From Cellulomonas gilvus ATCC 13127 (GTDB taxonomy: Bacteria; Actinomycetota; Actinomycetes; Actinomycetales; Cellulomonadaceae), in assembly GCF_000218545.1 (NCBI RefSeq), contig NC_015671.1, positions 2,790,001 to 2,854,000 of the forward strand: a DNA stretch of 64,000 bases. Reading direction: 5' to 3'. This document shows, in pieces, positions 7,911-18,693 of this stretch. The translations under genes were made by a program, and so were the position numbers. The notes under the pieces were generated by a model. That model searched no databases. It saw nothing but the letters and a program-made list of their open reading frames with translations, and was not told where the DNA came from. Numbering within the stretch: the first letter of the stretch is position 1; every line of letters starts with the position of its first letter.

Positions 7911-9737
7911 ATGCAGACCCATCAGTACGACGTCGTCATCGTCGGCGCGGGTGGTGCGGGCATGCGCGCGGCCCTCGAGGCCTCCACGCGCGTGCGCACC
8001 GCCGTCATCACCAAGCTCTACCCCACGCGTTCGCACACCGGCGCGGCGCAGGGCGGCATGTGCGCCGCGCTCGCCAACGTCGAGGAGGACAACTGGGAGT
8101 GGCACACGTTCGACACCGTCAAGGGCGGCGACTACCTGGTGGACCAGGACGCCGCCGAGGTCATGGCCAAGGAGGCCATCGACGCGGTGCTCGACCTGGA
8201 GAAGATGGGCCTGCCGTTCAACCGCACGCCCGAGGGGCGCATCGACCAGCGCCGGTTCGGCGGGCACACGCGCAACCACGGCGAGGCCGCCGTCCGCCGG
8301 TCCTGCTACGCCGCGGACCGCACCGGCCACATGATCCTGCAGACGCTGTACCAGCAGTGCGTCAAGAACGACGTCGAGTTCTTCAACGAGTTCTACGTGC
8401 TCGACCTGCTCGTCGACCACGACCTCGCGGCTGGTGACGTCGCCGACGGCGAGGAGGTCAACGTCTCGGGCGTCGTCGCGTACGAGCTCGCGACCGGCCA
8501 GATCCACGTGTTCCAGGCCAAGGCGGTCGTGTTCGCCACCGGCGGCGCGGGCAAGATCTACAAGACGACGTCCAACGCGCACACGCTCACCGGTGACGGC
8601 ATGGCCCTGGCGTACCGCCGCGGCATCCCGCTCGAGGACATGGAGTTCTTCCAGTTCCACCCGACGGGCCTCGCGGGCCTGGGCATCCTGCTCTCGGAGG
8701 CCGCGCGCGGCGAGGGCGGCATCCTGCGGAACGCCGACGGCGAGCGGTTCATGGAGCGCTACGCGCCGACGATCAAGGACCTGGCCCCGCGTGACATCGT
8801 CGCCCGGTCCATGGCCAACGAGGTGCGGGAGGGCCGCGGCGCGGGCCCGAACAAGGACTACGTGCTGCTGGACCTGACTCACCTCGAGCCCGCGCACATC
8901 GACGCCAAGCTCCCGGACATCACCGAGTTCGCGCGCACGTACCTGGGCATCGAGCCCTACACCGAGCCCGTGCCGGTGTACCCGACCGCGCACTACGCCA
9001 TGGGCGGCATCCCCACGAACATCGAGGGTGAGGTCCTGCGCAACGAGACCGACGTGATCCGTGGCCTGTACGCCGCGGGCGAGGTCGCGTGCGTCTCCGT
9101 GCACGGCTCCAACCGGCTGGGCACCAACTCGCTGCTGGACATCAACGTGTTCGGCAAGCGCGCGGGCCGGTCCGCGGCGGCGTACGCCGCGACCGCACCG
9201 TTCGTCGAGCTGCCGGACGCGCCCGCCACGACCGTGGAGGCCGAGCTCGAGACCATCCGCACGCGTGGCGACGGGGAGCGCGTGGCGGACATCCGCCGTG
9301 CGCTGCAGGAGACCATGGACGCCAACGCCCAGGTGTTCCGCACGCAGGAGTCGCTCACGCAGGCGCTCGCGGACCTGAAGTCGCTGCGCAAGCGCTACCA
9401 GGCGGTCTCCGTGCAGGACAAGTCCCGCACGTTCAACACCGACCTGCTCGAGGCCGTCGAGCTCGGCTTCCTGCTCGACATCGCCGAGACCGTCGTCGTC
9501 GGGGCCCTCAACCGTGCCGAGTCGCGCGGTGGGCACTTCCGCGAGGACTACCCGAACCGCGACGACGAGCGGTTCATGCGCCACACCATGGCCTACCGTC
9601 GCCCGCTCGCGTCCGCCGACAAGCCGGCCGGCGACGGCGCGTTCGACCACACCGAGGTGTTCGACGACTACCAGCTGGTGCTCGGCTCCAAGTCCGTCAC
9701 CGTGACCCGCTACCAGCCGATGGAGCGCAAGTACTGA
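7911..9737 (+). CDS. sdhA: Succinate dehydrogenase flavoprotein subunit
   Basis: A 608-residue catalytic subunit oxidising succinate to fumarate. An N-terminal dinucleotide-binding motif [11 protein letters not shown] is followed by the covalent-FAD site [11 protein letters not shown] (His42) and the [12 protein letters not shown] region. Further on come [12 protein letters not shown], and [21 protein letters not shown] near the flavin C-terminal half. The length is normal for the family. The ATG has GAAGGA upstream and starts 19 bases after sdhD. The stop overlaps the sdhB start (TGATG). It works with SdhB, C and D in the TCA cycle and respiratory chain. Confidence 0.97.
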   Translation: MQTHQYDVVIVGAGGAGMRAALEASTRVRTAVITKLYPTRSHTGAAQGGMCAALANVEEDNWEWHTFDTVKGGDYLVDQDAAEVMAKEAIDAVLDLEKMGLPFNRTPEGRIDQRRFGGHTRNHGEAAVRRSCYAADRTGHMILQTLYQQCVKNDVEFFNEFYVLDLLVDHDLAAGDVADGEEVNVSGVVAYELATGQIHVFQAKAVVFATGGAGKIYKTTSNAHTLTGDGMALAYRRGIPLEDMEFFQFHPTGLAGLGILLSEAARGEGGILRNADGERFMERYAPTIKDLAPRDIVARSMANEVREGRGAGPNKDYVLLDLTHLEPAHIDAKLPDITEFARTYLGIEPYTEPVPVYPTAHYAMGGIPTNIEGEVLRNETDVIRGLYAAGEVACVSVHGSNRLGTNSLLDINVFGKRAGRSAAAYAATAPFVELPDAPATTVEAELETIRTRGDGERVADIRRALQETMDANAQVFRTQESLTQALADLKSLRKRYQAVSVQDKSRTFNTDLLEAVELGFLLDIAETVVVGALNRAESRGGHFREDYPNRDDERFMRHTMAYRRPLASADKPAGDGAFDHTEVFDDYQLVLGSKSVTVTRYQPMERKY

Positions 9738-10495
9738 TGACTGCCACGATCGAGGCGCCCGCGCAGGCCGGTGCCGTGCCGTCGTTCACCGTCACGCTGC
9801 GGGTCCTGCGCCACCTGCCCGCCGACGACGGCACCGCCACCACGCGCTGGGACGAGTTCCAGGTCCAGGTGCACGGCACCGACCGCGTGCTCGACGCGCT
9901 GCACAAGGTCAAGTGGGAGGAGGACGGCTCGCTGACGTTCCGCCGCTCGTGCGCGCACGGCATCTGCGGCTCGGACGCGATGCGCATCAACGGCCGCAAC
10001 CGCCTGGCGTGCAAGACGCTGCTCAAGGACCTCGACCCGAGCAAGCCGATCACGGTCGAGCCCATCAAGGGCCTGCCCGTGGTCAAGGACCTCGTGGTCG
10101 ACATGGAGCCGTTCTTCGCGTCCTACCGCGAGATCATGCCGTTCCTCATCACGTCCGGGAACGAGCCCACCAAGGAGCGTCTGCAGTCCGCCGCGCAGCG
10201 CGAGCGGTTCGACGACACGACCAAGTGCATCCTGTGCGCGGCCTGCACGTCGTCGTGCCCGGTGTTCTGGACCGACGGGCAGTACTTCGGCCCGGCCGCG
10301 ATCGTCAACGCGCACCGGTTCATCTTCGACAGCCGCGACGAGGGTGGCGCGCAGCGCCTCGAGATCCTCAACGACAAGGAGGGCGTGTGGCGCTGCCGCA
10401 CGACCTTCAACTGCACCGAGGCGTGCCCGCGCGGCATCGAGGTCACCAAGGCGATCCAGGAGGTCAAGCGCGCGATGATCACGCGCGCCTTCTGA
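9737..10495 (+). CDS. sdhB: Succinate dehydrogenase iron-sulfur subunit
   Basis: A 252-residue electron-transfer subunit. The N-terminal [2Fe-2S] site reads CAHGICGSDAM, then LAC. The third ligand position is Asp rather than Cys, as also in the E. coli enzyme. The C-terminal domain holds CILCAACTSSCPV and CRTTFNCTEACP for the [4Fe-4S] and [3Fe-4S] centres. It carries electrons from the SdhA flavin to the quinone site in SdhCD. It is the last gene of the operon; no convincing terminator hairpin follows directly. Confidence 0.97.
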   Translation: MTATIEAPAQAGAVPSFTVTLRVLRHLPADDGTATTRWDEFQVQVHGTDRVLDALHKVKWEEDGSLTFRRSCAHGICGSDAMRINGRNRLACKTLLKDLDPSKPITVEPIKGLPVVKDLVVDMEPFFASYREIMPFLITSGNEPTKERLQSAAQRERFDDTTKCILCAACTSSCPVFWTDGQYFGPAAIVNAHRFIFDSRDEGGAQRLEILNDKEGVWRCRTTFNCTEACPRGIEVTKAIQEVKRAMITRAF

Positions 10496-10563
10496 CCGTC
10501 GCCGCCGCACATCAGGACGTCGGGCCCGCGCGGCCGGCGCCGCACAGTGATGCGGTGGGGGCG

Positions 10564-10746
10564 ATGAACCGTGAGTGGCACGCCGAGCACGCGCTCGGCA
10601 GCAAGGCACCCCTGGACGCACGCGTGGCGTGGCACCGGGAGCACGCGCAGGTCTGCGCGTGCCGCCCGGTCCCCGCCTCCCTGCGCCCCCTCCTGTCCAC
10701 CCCCACCCCCACCCCCACTCCCGTCGCCCCACCCACCCCGGCCTGA
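10564..10746 (+). CDS. Conserved small protein with W-HxEHAxxCxCRPxP motif (unknown function)
   Basis: A 60-residue ORF starting at ATG 10564 (preceded by GGTGGGGG). It reads MNREWHAEHALGS, then RVAWHREHAQVCACRPVP. This pattern (N-REWH, RxAWHxEHA, CxCRP-P) is one I recognise from short hypothetical proteins of many bacteria; that is from memory. The two Cys and the several His could bind a metal, which is a guess. The last 17 residues are Thr-Pro-Val-rich and come from a CCCACC microsatellite, so the tail is probably not conserved. It sits 68 bases after sdhB in the same direction. Confidence 0.6.
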   Translation: MNREWHAEHALGSKAPLDARVAWHREHAQVCACRPVPASLRPLLSTPTPTPTPVAPPTPA

Positions 10747-10762
10747 CCTCCCACCACCCCCC

Positions 10763-10875
10763 CGAACTGGTACCTATCCGCCAGGTCGCGCACCGGGAAG
10801 CCCGCCGAACTGGTACCTATCCGCCAGGTCGCGTGCGGGAAGGCCGCCGAACTGGTACCTATCCGCCAGGTCGCG
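10763..10875 (+). repeat. Three tandem copies of a 28-bp repeat
   Basis: Three identical 28-base copies lie at 10763-10790, 10806-10833 and 10848-10875, with starts 43 and 42 bases apart. The 14-15-base spacers are similar to each other but not identical (both contain CGGGAAG). Each copy begins CGAACTGGTACC and ends CCAGGTCGCG, and carries short inverted repeats (CTGG/CCAG and ACCT/AGGT) that could fold. Read on the minus strand the copies encode the recurring peptides LADRYQFGG or TWRIGTSS in different frames, which makes a false ORF. It lies between the small protein and the APH-type gene. Confidence 0.85.
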
Positions 10876-10938
10876 CGCCCGGACCCGCCGAGCCGGCGGT
10901 TGAGTACCAGGTCGGGGGTGGCGTGGTTGGGTGGGGGG

Positions 10939-11694
10939 ATGCAGGACGAGGTGGCGCTGCCGGGTGGGAACGTGGGCGGGGCCGTGCGGGTCGGGGACAC
11001 CGTCCGGCGGCCGACGGGGCCCTGGACGCCCGCCGTGCACGAGCTGCTGGGGTTCCTGGCCGACGAAGGGCTGCCGTGCGTCCCGCGCGTGCACGGCGTC
11101 GACGAGCGGGGCCGCGAGATCCTCGACTACCTGCCGGGGCACGTGGTGCCCGTGGGCGAGGAGGAGCTGACCGACGCGCAGCTCACGTCGGCCGCGCAGT
11201 GGTTGCGCGAGTACCACCGCGTGGTCGCGGGGTTCCCGCGCACGGCGCGCCGGTGGCGGTTCGTCGAGCGGGCCCTGGCGCCCGGGGAGATCGTGTGCCA
11301 CCACGACACCGCGATGTACAACATGGCGTTCGACGGCGACGACCTGGTGGGCGTGTTCGACTGGGACGTCGCCGGACCGGGTGTCCCGCTGGACGATCTC
11401 GCGATGCTCGCGTGGGTCTCCCCGCTGCTGTTCCCGGACGACGACGCGGCGCGCATGGCGCACGGCCTGCACGTGATCGCGCGCGCCTACGGCGGGACGG
11501 ACCCCGCGGTGCTGCTGCGCCACGTCGAGCGGCGCATGACCGACGCGTCGGACCGCATCGAGGCGGGTCAGCGCGCGGGCGACCCGGGCATGCTGCGGCT
11601 CGGTGAGGTGGGCGAGCCCGCATCGACCCGCGCGCGGCTCGCGGCGCTCGTCGCGCGCACGGCCGAGCTCGAGGCCGCGCTCGGCACCCGCTGA
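10939..11694 (+). CDS. Aminoglycoside phosphotransferase (APH) family kinase-like protein
   Basis: A 251-residue protein of the APH/choline kinase fold. The C-terminal lobe has the catalytic-loop pattern HHDTAMYN (HxDxxxxN) and then the metal-binding VFDWDVAGPG. The N-terminal lobe is short. Members phosphorylate aminoglycosides, amines or other small molecules; the substrate is not identifiable here, and I would not read it as drug resistance. I chose ATG 10939, preceded by GTGGGGGG, over an upstream in-frame start. It is convergent with the brkB-like gene and ends 22 bases before it, around a small hairpin. Confidence 0.82.
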   Translation: MQDEVALPGGNVGGAVRVGDTVRRPTGPWTPAVHELLGFLADEGLPCVPRVHGVDERGREILDYLPGHVVPVGEEELTDAQLTSAAQWLREYHRVVAGFPRTARRWRFVERALAPGEIVCHHDTAMYNMAFDGDDLVGVFDWDVAGPGVPLDDLAMLAWVSPLLFPDDDAARMAHGLHVIARAYGGTDPAVLLRHVERRMTDASDRIEAGQRAGDPGMLRLGEVGEPASTRARLAALVARTAELEAALGTR

Positions 11695-11698
11695 TCAG

Positions 11699-11715
11699 GC
11701 GCCCGCACGGGGCGC
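11699..11715. terminator. Small hairpin between convergent genes
   Basis: GCGCCC (11699-11704) pairs with GGGCGC (11710-11715) around a 5-base loop, between the converging stops at 11694 and 11717. It is short and without a T-tract, but is placed where a bidirectional terminator is expected. Confidence 0.4.
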
Positions 11716-11716
11716 G

Positions 11717-12727
11717 TCAGTCGCAGGGATCGGGGGCCGGCCGCGGGTCCGCGGTCCACGCGGCCGAGAGCAGCACGATCCGGGCCATCAGGTTGACCCA
11801 GACCAGCAACGTCACGATCACCGCGAACGACGCGAGCACCGGGTTCTTGGTGGCGCTGCCCGCGACCACCGACGTGCCCAGGAACCGCACGACGCCCACG
11901 CCGAGCGCGCAGATCGCGGCGCCCCGGAGCAGGTCCCGCCGCGGCGGGTGCTGGTTGGCCAGGACCCGGACGACGAGCACGAACACCGCCGCATCGAGCA
12001 CGAACGTCACGAGCAGGCCGCAGACGCGCAGCACGACCGTGGTGGCGCCGGCCCAGCCCAGCTCGCCGAGCAGCCACTGCGCGCCCGCCGTGACGGCGGT
12101 GGTCAGGACCGCGGACAGCAGCACCGCGAACGCGAGGCCCGCGAGCCCGCCGAGCTCGCGGAGCTTGCCCAGCACGACGTTCTCGCCGCCGGTGCCGCTC
12201 GCGCCGTCGGCCGCGAACATCGCGCGCACACCCGTGCGCAGCGCCGCGGCGGCCGACAGCGCCGACATGAGCAGCACGACGAGCGCCACGGCCCCGGCCA
12301 CGGTCAGGCCCGCGGACATGCGCAGGGTGTCCGGGTCGATCAGGCCCGAGCCCGCGTCGTCGGTCTGCACGAGTCCCGGCAGCGCCTCGTCGATCGCCGT
12401 CAGGACGCGCCCCCGCAGGTCCGCGTCGCCGCCGAGCAGCGCCATGAAGACGGTCCAGCCCAGCGTGAGGGCCGCGAAGACCGAGAACAGCGCCGCGTAC
12501 GCGATCCCGCCCGTGAGCACGCCACCGCCGCGCGCACCGAACCGTGCGTTGGCGCGCGCGGGGCGGGTCGCCTGCCACCACGCGAGGGCGGCCTTCGCGC
12601 GCGCGACGAGCCGGGCCGGCAGCCCGGTGCGGGGGGCGGCGACCGGCTCGCCCACGGCCGCCGCGGCGTGCACGTGCGCCGCGCCGGACCCCGCGGCCGG
12701 CTCGATCACCTCATGCTTCGTGCTCAC
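11717..12727 (-). CDS. YihY/BrkB family inner-membrane protein
   Basis: A 336-residue protein with about six hydrophobic segments in the YihY/BrkB arrangement. A cytoplasmic N-terminus is followed by the family motif GGIAYAALFSVFAALTLGW, then by AGLTVAGAVALVVLLMSAL and later helices ending in NLMARIVLLSAAWTA. The function is unsettled in the family; RNase BN was a past misannotation. The start is GTG 12727 with a TAGCCT box 6 bases upstream, so the transcript is probably leaderless and independent of the upstream genes. The N-terminal 25 residues are His/Ala-rich and weakly constrained. Confidence 0.88.
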   Translation of the reverse strand: MSTKHEVIEPAAGSGAAHVHAAAAVGEPVAAPRTGLPARLVARAKAALAWWQATRPARANARFGARGGGVLTGGIAYAALFSVFAALTLGWTVFMALLGGDADLRGRVLTAIDEALPGLVQTDDAGSGLIDPDTLRMSAGLTVAGAVALVVLLMSALSAAAALRTGVRAMFAADGASGTGGENVVLGKLRELGGLAGLAFAVLLSAVLTTAVTAGAQWLLGELGWAGATTVVLRVCGLLVTFVLDAAVFVLVVRVLANQHPPRRDLLRGAAICALGVGVVRFLGTSVVAGSATKNPVLASFAVIVTLLVWVNLMARIVLLSAAWTADPRPAPDPCD

Positions 12728-12733
12728 GCGTCG

Positions 12734-12739
12734 AGGCTA
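12734..12739 (-). promoter_or_regulatory. -10 box of a leaderless brkB-like transcript
   Basis: TAGCCT (minus strand) is followed by 6 bases and then the GTG at 12727. No ribosome-binding site is visible. Confidence 0.5.
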
Positions 12740-12794
12740 GGTGCGCTCGCGCGCGACGGCACGCGCAGCGGGCCGGGCCGGTGCCTGGCGGGGC

Positions 12795-14774
<1,980 letters not shown>

Positions 14775-14780
14775 CGGCCC

Positions 14781-14800
14781 AGGCTACCCCGCAGGCGGGG
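14781..14800 (-). promoter_or_regulatory. -10 box of leaderless tatB, with small GC hairpin upstream
   Basis: TAGCCT (14786-14781, minus strand) lies 6 bases before GTG 14774. Directly upstream, CCCCGC/GCGGGG (14787-14800) could form a short stem in the htrA-tatB gap. Both signals suggest that tatB is partly uncoupled from the sigE operon. Confidence 0.45.
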
Positions 14801-14818
14801 GCCACCCGGACGCCCGGT

Positions 14819-16309
14819 TCAGGACGACTCGTCGAGCTCCACGCGGACCTTCCGGGACGAGTCGCCGTCCTGCACGGCGAGCACGACGACGTCGCCGGGC
14901 TCGTGCGCGCGGATCGCCACGATGAGCTCGTCGGGCATCGTCACGGGCCGGTCGTCGATGGACAGGATCACGTCGCCCGGGCGGATGCCGGCGCGGTCGG
15001 CGGGGCCGTCGGGCGAGACGGGCGGCTGCCCGTCGACGTCCTCGGTGGAGACCTTGACGCCCTCGCCGGTGTACCTCGAGTCGAGCAGCACCCCGATGAT
15101 CGGGTACGTCGCGCTGCCCGTCTCGATGAGCTGCGTCGCGGTGCGGCGGGCCTGCTCGGACGGGATCGCGAAGCCCAGGCCGATGCTGCCGCCCGCCGCG
15201 CCGTCCTGGCTCGGCGGCTGCGCGATCGCGGAGTTGATGCCGATGACCTGGCCCGATGCGTCCACCAGCGGACCACCCGAGTTGCCGGGGTTGATCGCCG
15301 CATCGGTCTGGATCGCGTTGATGAACGCGGTGTCGGTCTCGTCACCCGCCGCGACGGGTCGGTTCAGCGCGGACACGATCCCGGTGGTCACGGTGCCCGC
15401 GAGCCCGAGAGGAGCCCCGATCGCGACGACCGGGTCACCCACGCGCACCGCGTCCGAGTCGCCCAGCGCGAGCGGGACCAGGCCGGTGGCCTTGACCTTG
15501 ATGACCGCGAGGTCGTACTCGGCGGTCCGTCCGACGATCGTCGCGGGCAGCTCGCGCCCGTCGGAGAACGTCACGACGAGCGAGCCCCCCGGGGCGTCGG
15601 CGGACGCGACCACGTGCGAGTTGGTGAGCAGGTAGCCGTCCTGCCGGAGCACGAAGCCGCTGCCGGTCGCGACGCCCGCCGCGTCGGTGGCCTCGATCGA
15701 GACCACGCTCGGCAGCACGTCAGCCGCGATCGCGGTCACGCCCGTCGCGGCCGGGGCGGTGCCGCCGCCGGCCGGTGCCGCGGGGAGACCTGCGTCCGCC
15801 AGGCGGTCGTCCTGGCCGAGGCGGGCGCCGATCACGCCACCGGCTCCGCCCGCCACGAGCGCGAGCAGGAGCAGCGGCACCACCCAGACCGCGGACAGCG
15901 CGCGCCGGCGCCGGCCCGAACCCGCGGACGTCCCGTCCGGGAGCCCGGGGGCGTGCGGCGTGCCGGGCTGGACACCCTCGTGAGGCGGCCGCGCGTGCTG
16001 CACCGGTGGCGCGAACGGCGCGGTGGCCGGGTGCGCCGCCGCGACACCCGGGTGCGTCGCGTACGGGGACGCGGGTGCGCCGTACGGCGCGTAGGGCGAG
16101 GCGGGTGCGGCGTACGAGGGCGGTGGGGCGTACGGGGGCGCGGGTGCGGTGTACGGCGACGCGGGTGCCGCGTCCGGCGACGCGGGCCCGGCAGACGAGG
16201 GGGCGGCGAACGGCGACGAGGGCTCAGGAGCAGCGGGCACCGACCTGCGGGGGTCGGCACCCGGCGGCGCGAACAGCGGGACGTCGGGACCCTGCTCGGG
16301 CGTCGTCAT
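14819..16309 (-). CDS. htrA: HtrA/DegP-like membrane-anchored serine protease with PDZ domain
   Basis: A 496-residue trypsin-like protease for envelope protein quality control. Residues 1-135 are a cytoplasmic, disordered Pro/Ala-rich segment with repeated ASPYA-type units. A basic stretch GRRRR and one membrane helix (about 138-162) follow. The protease domain has His232 (TNSHVV), Asp266 (EYDLAVIKV) and Ser344 (NPGNSGGPL). A C-terminal PDZ domain carries GIRPGDVILSIDD. The ATG overlaps the rseA stop (ATGA). Cotranscription with sigE and rseA fits a role in the envelope-stress response, as in mycobacteria. Confidence 0.93.
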   Translation of the reverse strand: MTTPEQGPDVPLFAPPGADPRRSVPAAPEPSSPFAAPSSAGPASPDAAPASPYTAPAPPYAPPPSYAAPASPYAPYGAPASPYATHPGVAAAHPATAPFAPPVQHARPPHEGVQPGTPHAPGLPDGTSAGSGRRRRALSAVWVVPLLLLALVAGGAGGVIGARLGQDDRLADAGLPAAPAGGGTAPAATGVTAIAADVLPSVVSIEATDAAGVATGSGFVLRQDGYLLTNSHVVASADAPGGSLVVTFSDGRELPATIVGRTAEYDLAVIKVKATGLVPLALGDSDAVRVGDPVVAIGAPLGLAGTVTTGIVSALNRPVAAGDETDTAFINAIQTDAAINPGNSGGPLVDASGQVIGINSAIAQPPSQDGAAGGSIGLGFAIPSEQARRTATQLIETGSATYPIIGVLLDSRYTGEGVKVSTEDVDGQPPVSPDGPADRAGIRPGDVILSIDDRPVTMPDELIVAIRAHEPGDVVVLAVQDGDSSRKVRVELDESS

Positions 16310-17238
16310 GGGGCTGCGAAGGCTCCTGTCACGGTGGACCAGCCGCGCGAGATGCGCGCCGGCACGCCGTCGTCGTACGCGCCGCCAGGGAATGCTGCCA
16401 CGAGTGACGACGCGTCGTCGCCCGCCACCACCTGCACGACCGTGTCGTCGCACTGCCACACGGCGTGCCACGGCGCGTAGGACAGCACGTAGGCCTCGCG
16501 TCCCGCGATCTCGACCCGGTCGGCCCCGGCCAGCGCGTTCGTGTCGAGGCGCCCCGCCTGCTCGGTCACGACGAGCACGCCGTCCGGGCCGACGAGGTCG
16601 ACCTCGACCGTGGAGTCGTCGGTCCACCGCACGTCGGCCACGGACCAGCCCGCCGGCAGCTCGGCGGGGAACGTCCAGCCGTCGTCACGGAGCGCGGCGG
16701 CCACGGTGGTCGCGTCGGCCGCGGACGTCACCTGGCCGACCCGCGCGGGTGTGGCCGCGCTGCCGAGCAGGCCCAGGTCGGTCCCGGGGTGGCCGACGGG
16801 TGTCACGGTCGGCTGCTCCCCCATCACGAACAGCATCGCGGCGAGCGCCCCGACGCCGGCCAGCGACCCGGCCGCGAGGCGCGTGCCGGACCGGCGCTGC
16901 TCGACCTCGCCGCGCAGCGCACGCGCCCGCCTGCCGTGCACGGCGGGCACCGTGAGCCCGGGCGGGGCGAACGGGTCGCGCCGCACCGGGGGCACCGGGC
17001 ACGCCGCACCCTGCGGCTCGCCCAACGTGGCGCCGAGCGAGAGCAGGCGCGCGGTGAAGTCGGGTGCGGGCGGCACGTCGTCGACCGCGCACGCCAGGGC
17101 CTGCCGCGCGGCGCGCGCCGCGGCCAGCGCCTCCGCGCACAGCGCGCACGCCGCGACGTGCGCGAGCGCACGTTCGGTCGCGGCCACCGAGAGCTGGCCG
17201 TCGACGAGGGCGCTGATCCGCGAGCCGAGGTGCGTCAT
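16306..17238 (-). CDS. rseA: Anti-sigma factor with zinc-finger (ZAS) domain
   Basis: A 310-residue protein. The N-terminal ZAS-type motif HVAACALC (His27, Cys31, Cys34) is the usual zinc-binding anti-sigma pattern, which holds the sigma factor inactive and can respond to redox. A membrane helix follows in the middle ([15 protein letters not shown]), then an extracytoplasmic C-terminal domain of about 150 residues ending in aromatic-rich sequence. It is therefore a transmembrane anti-sigma, larger than the M. tuberculosis RseA. The ATG overlaps the sigE stop and its own stop overlaps htrA, so the three are tightly coupled. Confidence 0.87.
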   Translation of the reverse strand: MTHLGSRISALVDGQLSVAATERALAHVAACALCAEALAAARAARQALACAVDDVPPAPDFTARLLSLGATLGEPQGAACPVPPVRRDPFAPPGLTVPAVHGRRARALRGEVEQRRSGTRLAAGSLAGVGALAAMLFVMGEQPTVTPVGHPGTDLGLLGSAATPARVGQVTSAADATTVAAALRDDGWTFPAELPAGWSVADVRWTDDSTVEVDLVGPDGVLVVTEQAGRLDTNALAGADRVEIAGREAYVLSYAPWHAVWQCDDTVVQVVAGDDASSLVAAFPGGAYDDGVPARISRGWSTVTGAFAAP

Positions 17239-17843
17239 GCGTCGTGCGCACCTGCGGTCGTGAGCAGGACGTCGTCCGGGTCGAGCGGTCCGGAGCCCCG
17301 CAGCGCCTCGGGTGCGCGGTGCTCGAGCGACTCGCGCAGGCGGGCGCGCGCCCGGTGGATGCGCGAGCGCACCGTCCCGAGCTTGACGCCCAGCGTCACC
17401 GCGATCTCCTCGTAGGACAGCCCTTCGATGTCGCACAGCACGACGGCCGCGCGGTACTCGGGCCGCAGCTCGTCGAGCGCGCGCTGCACGTCGTGGTCCA
17501 GGTTGCCGTGCTCGAACGCACGCTCGGGCGCCGCGAGCTGGTCCCCGCTGACGTAGCGGTCGGAGTCCTCACCCATCGCGTCCATGCGGATGCGCTGCTT
17601 GCGCCGCGCCTGGTCCAGGAACAGGTTCGTCGTGATGCGGTGCAGCCAGCCCTCGAACGTCCCGGGCGCGTACGTGTGCAGCGAGCGGAACACGCGCACG
17701 AACGTCTCCTGCGTCAGGTCCTCCGCGTCGTGCCGGTTCCCCGTCAGGCGGTAGGCCAGGCGGTAGACGCGCGCGGAGTGGTCGCGCACGATCTCCTCCC
17801 ACGTCGGGGGCTGCCACCCGGCGGGCACCTCGGTGCTGGGCAC
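17235..17843 (-). CDS. sigE: ECF RNA polymerase sigma factor SigE
   Basis: A 202-residue extracytoplasmic-function sigma factor. Region 2 includes [20 protein letters not shown] and [16 protein letters not shown]. Region 4 includes [20 protein letters not shown] and the recognition helix [16 protein letters not shown] chose GTG 17843, which gives the N-terminus [17 protein letters not shown] common to actinobacterial SigE and has GGAG just upstream. The upstream region carries a matching ECF promoter, so autoregulation is likely. A divergent O-methyltransferase gene lies next to it, as with Rv1220c in M. tuberculosis. Confidence 0.93.
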   Translation of the reverse strand: MPSTEVPAGWQPPTWEEIVRDHSARVYRLAYRLTGNRHDAEDLTQETFVRVFRSLHTYAPGTFEGWLHRITTNLFLDQARRKQRIRMDAMGEDSDRYVSGDQLAAPERAFEHGNLDHDVQRALDELRPEYRAAVVLCDIEGLSYEEIAVTLGVKLGTVRSRIHRARARLRESLEHRAPEALRGSGPLDPDDVLLTTAGAHDA

Positions 17844-17899
17844 TGCTCTCCATTCGTCTGCGGTCGGCGTTCGCCGTCGACCATCGTCCCAGCATCTGC

Positions 17900-17925
17900 A
17901 ACGCACCGCCGCCCCGGAACGTTCC
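17900..17925 (-). promoter_or_regulatory. ECF-type promoter upstream of sigE (probable autoregulation)
   Basis: On the minus strand GGAAC (17925-17921) is followed by 17 bases and then CGTT (17903-17900). This is the GGAAC-N17-CGTT pattern recognised by actinobacterial SigE/SigH-type sigma factors. It lies 56 bases before the sigE start. Confidence 0.65.
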
Positions 17926-18036
17926 ACGCCCGGTGGCGGGCGGGTGCGGGACTAGGCTGTGCCGAGCCCGCGACCGCGGCCGTTCGCACCGATCCGACGC
18001 ATCGCCTGACGCCGTCGCAGCACCTGGGAGGCCATC

Positions 18037-18684
18037 GTGTCCGCCGACAAGGCCACCAGCTGGGTGTTCGCCGAGGAGCTCGTGGGCGAGGACGACGTGC
18101 TGCTCGCGGCACGTGAGCGCGCCGCTCAGCTGGGCGCTGGGGCCGTCCTGCCCGGCACGGGCCGCGCGCTGAGCGTGCTGGCCGCGGCCGCGGGGGCGCG
18201 CACCGTCGTCGAGATCGGCACCGGCACCGGCGTCGCGTCGCTCTACCTGCTGCGCGGCATGCCCGAGGACGGCGTGCTCACCACGATCGACCCGGAGGTC
18301 GAGCACCACCGCGCGGCCAAGGAGGCGTTCGCGGAGGCGGGCCTGCGCTCGACGCGCACGCGCACCATCTCCGGCCGCGCGCTGGACGTGCTCCCGCGCC
18401 TGACCGACGGCGCGTACGACCTGGTCCTGCTCACGCTCACCACCGCGGGCGGCATGCTCGAGCAGGCGCCCGAGTACCTGGCGCAGGCGGTCCGGCTGCT
18501 GCGCGCGGGCGGGGTGCTCGCCGTCGACCACGCGCTCTGGTACGACCGCGTCGCGGACCCTGCACGGCGCGACGAGGCGACGACCGCGGTGCGTGAGCTC
18601 GTCCGCTCGGTGCGCTCGGACGAGCGGCTGCTGCCCGCGCTGCTGCCTGTGGGCAACGGGCTTCTGGTCGCCGTCCGCCGCTGA
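18037..18684 (+). CDS. SAM-dependent O-methyltransferase
   Basis: A 215-residue class I methyltransferase of the catechol/caffeoyl-CoA O-methyltransferase type. It has the SAM-binding motif VVEIGTGTGVASLYLL (about residues 54-69), the acidic motif II region TIDPEVEHH, and a later LLRAGGVLAVDHALW. The substrate is unknown. The GTG start has GGGAGG 5 bases upstream. It is divergent from sigE; a TAGGCT sequence at 17953-17958 could be its -10 with a leader of about 75 bases. The neighbour relation to sigE is conserved in actinobacteria. Confidence 0.88.
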   Translation: MSADKATSWVFAEELVGEDDVLLAARERAAQLGAGAVLPGTGRALSVLAAAAGARTVVEIGTGTGVASLYLLRGMPEDGVLTTIDPEVEHHRAAKEAFAEAGLRSTRTRTISGRALDVLPRLTDGAYDLVLLTLTTAGGMLEQAPEYLAQAVRLLRAGGVLAVDHALWYDRVADPARRDEATTAVRELVRSVRSDERLLPALLPVGNGLLVAVRR

Positions 18685-18693
18685 CCGCCCCGG

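Noticed and set aside
10512..11000. Minus-strand ORF of 162 codons with a repeated peptide
   Set aside because: The repeat comes from the 28-bp DNA repeat. It overlaps the real small protein and the APH-type gene and has no start signal.
10939..11694. Aminoglycoside-resistance gene
   Set aside because: The fold is APH-like, but the N-terminal lobe is short, the catalytic loop is atypical (HHDTAMYN), and the context is housekeeping. A general small-molecule kinase-like protein is safer.
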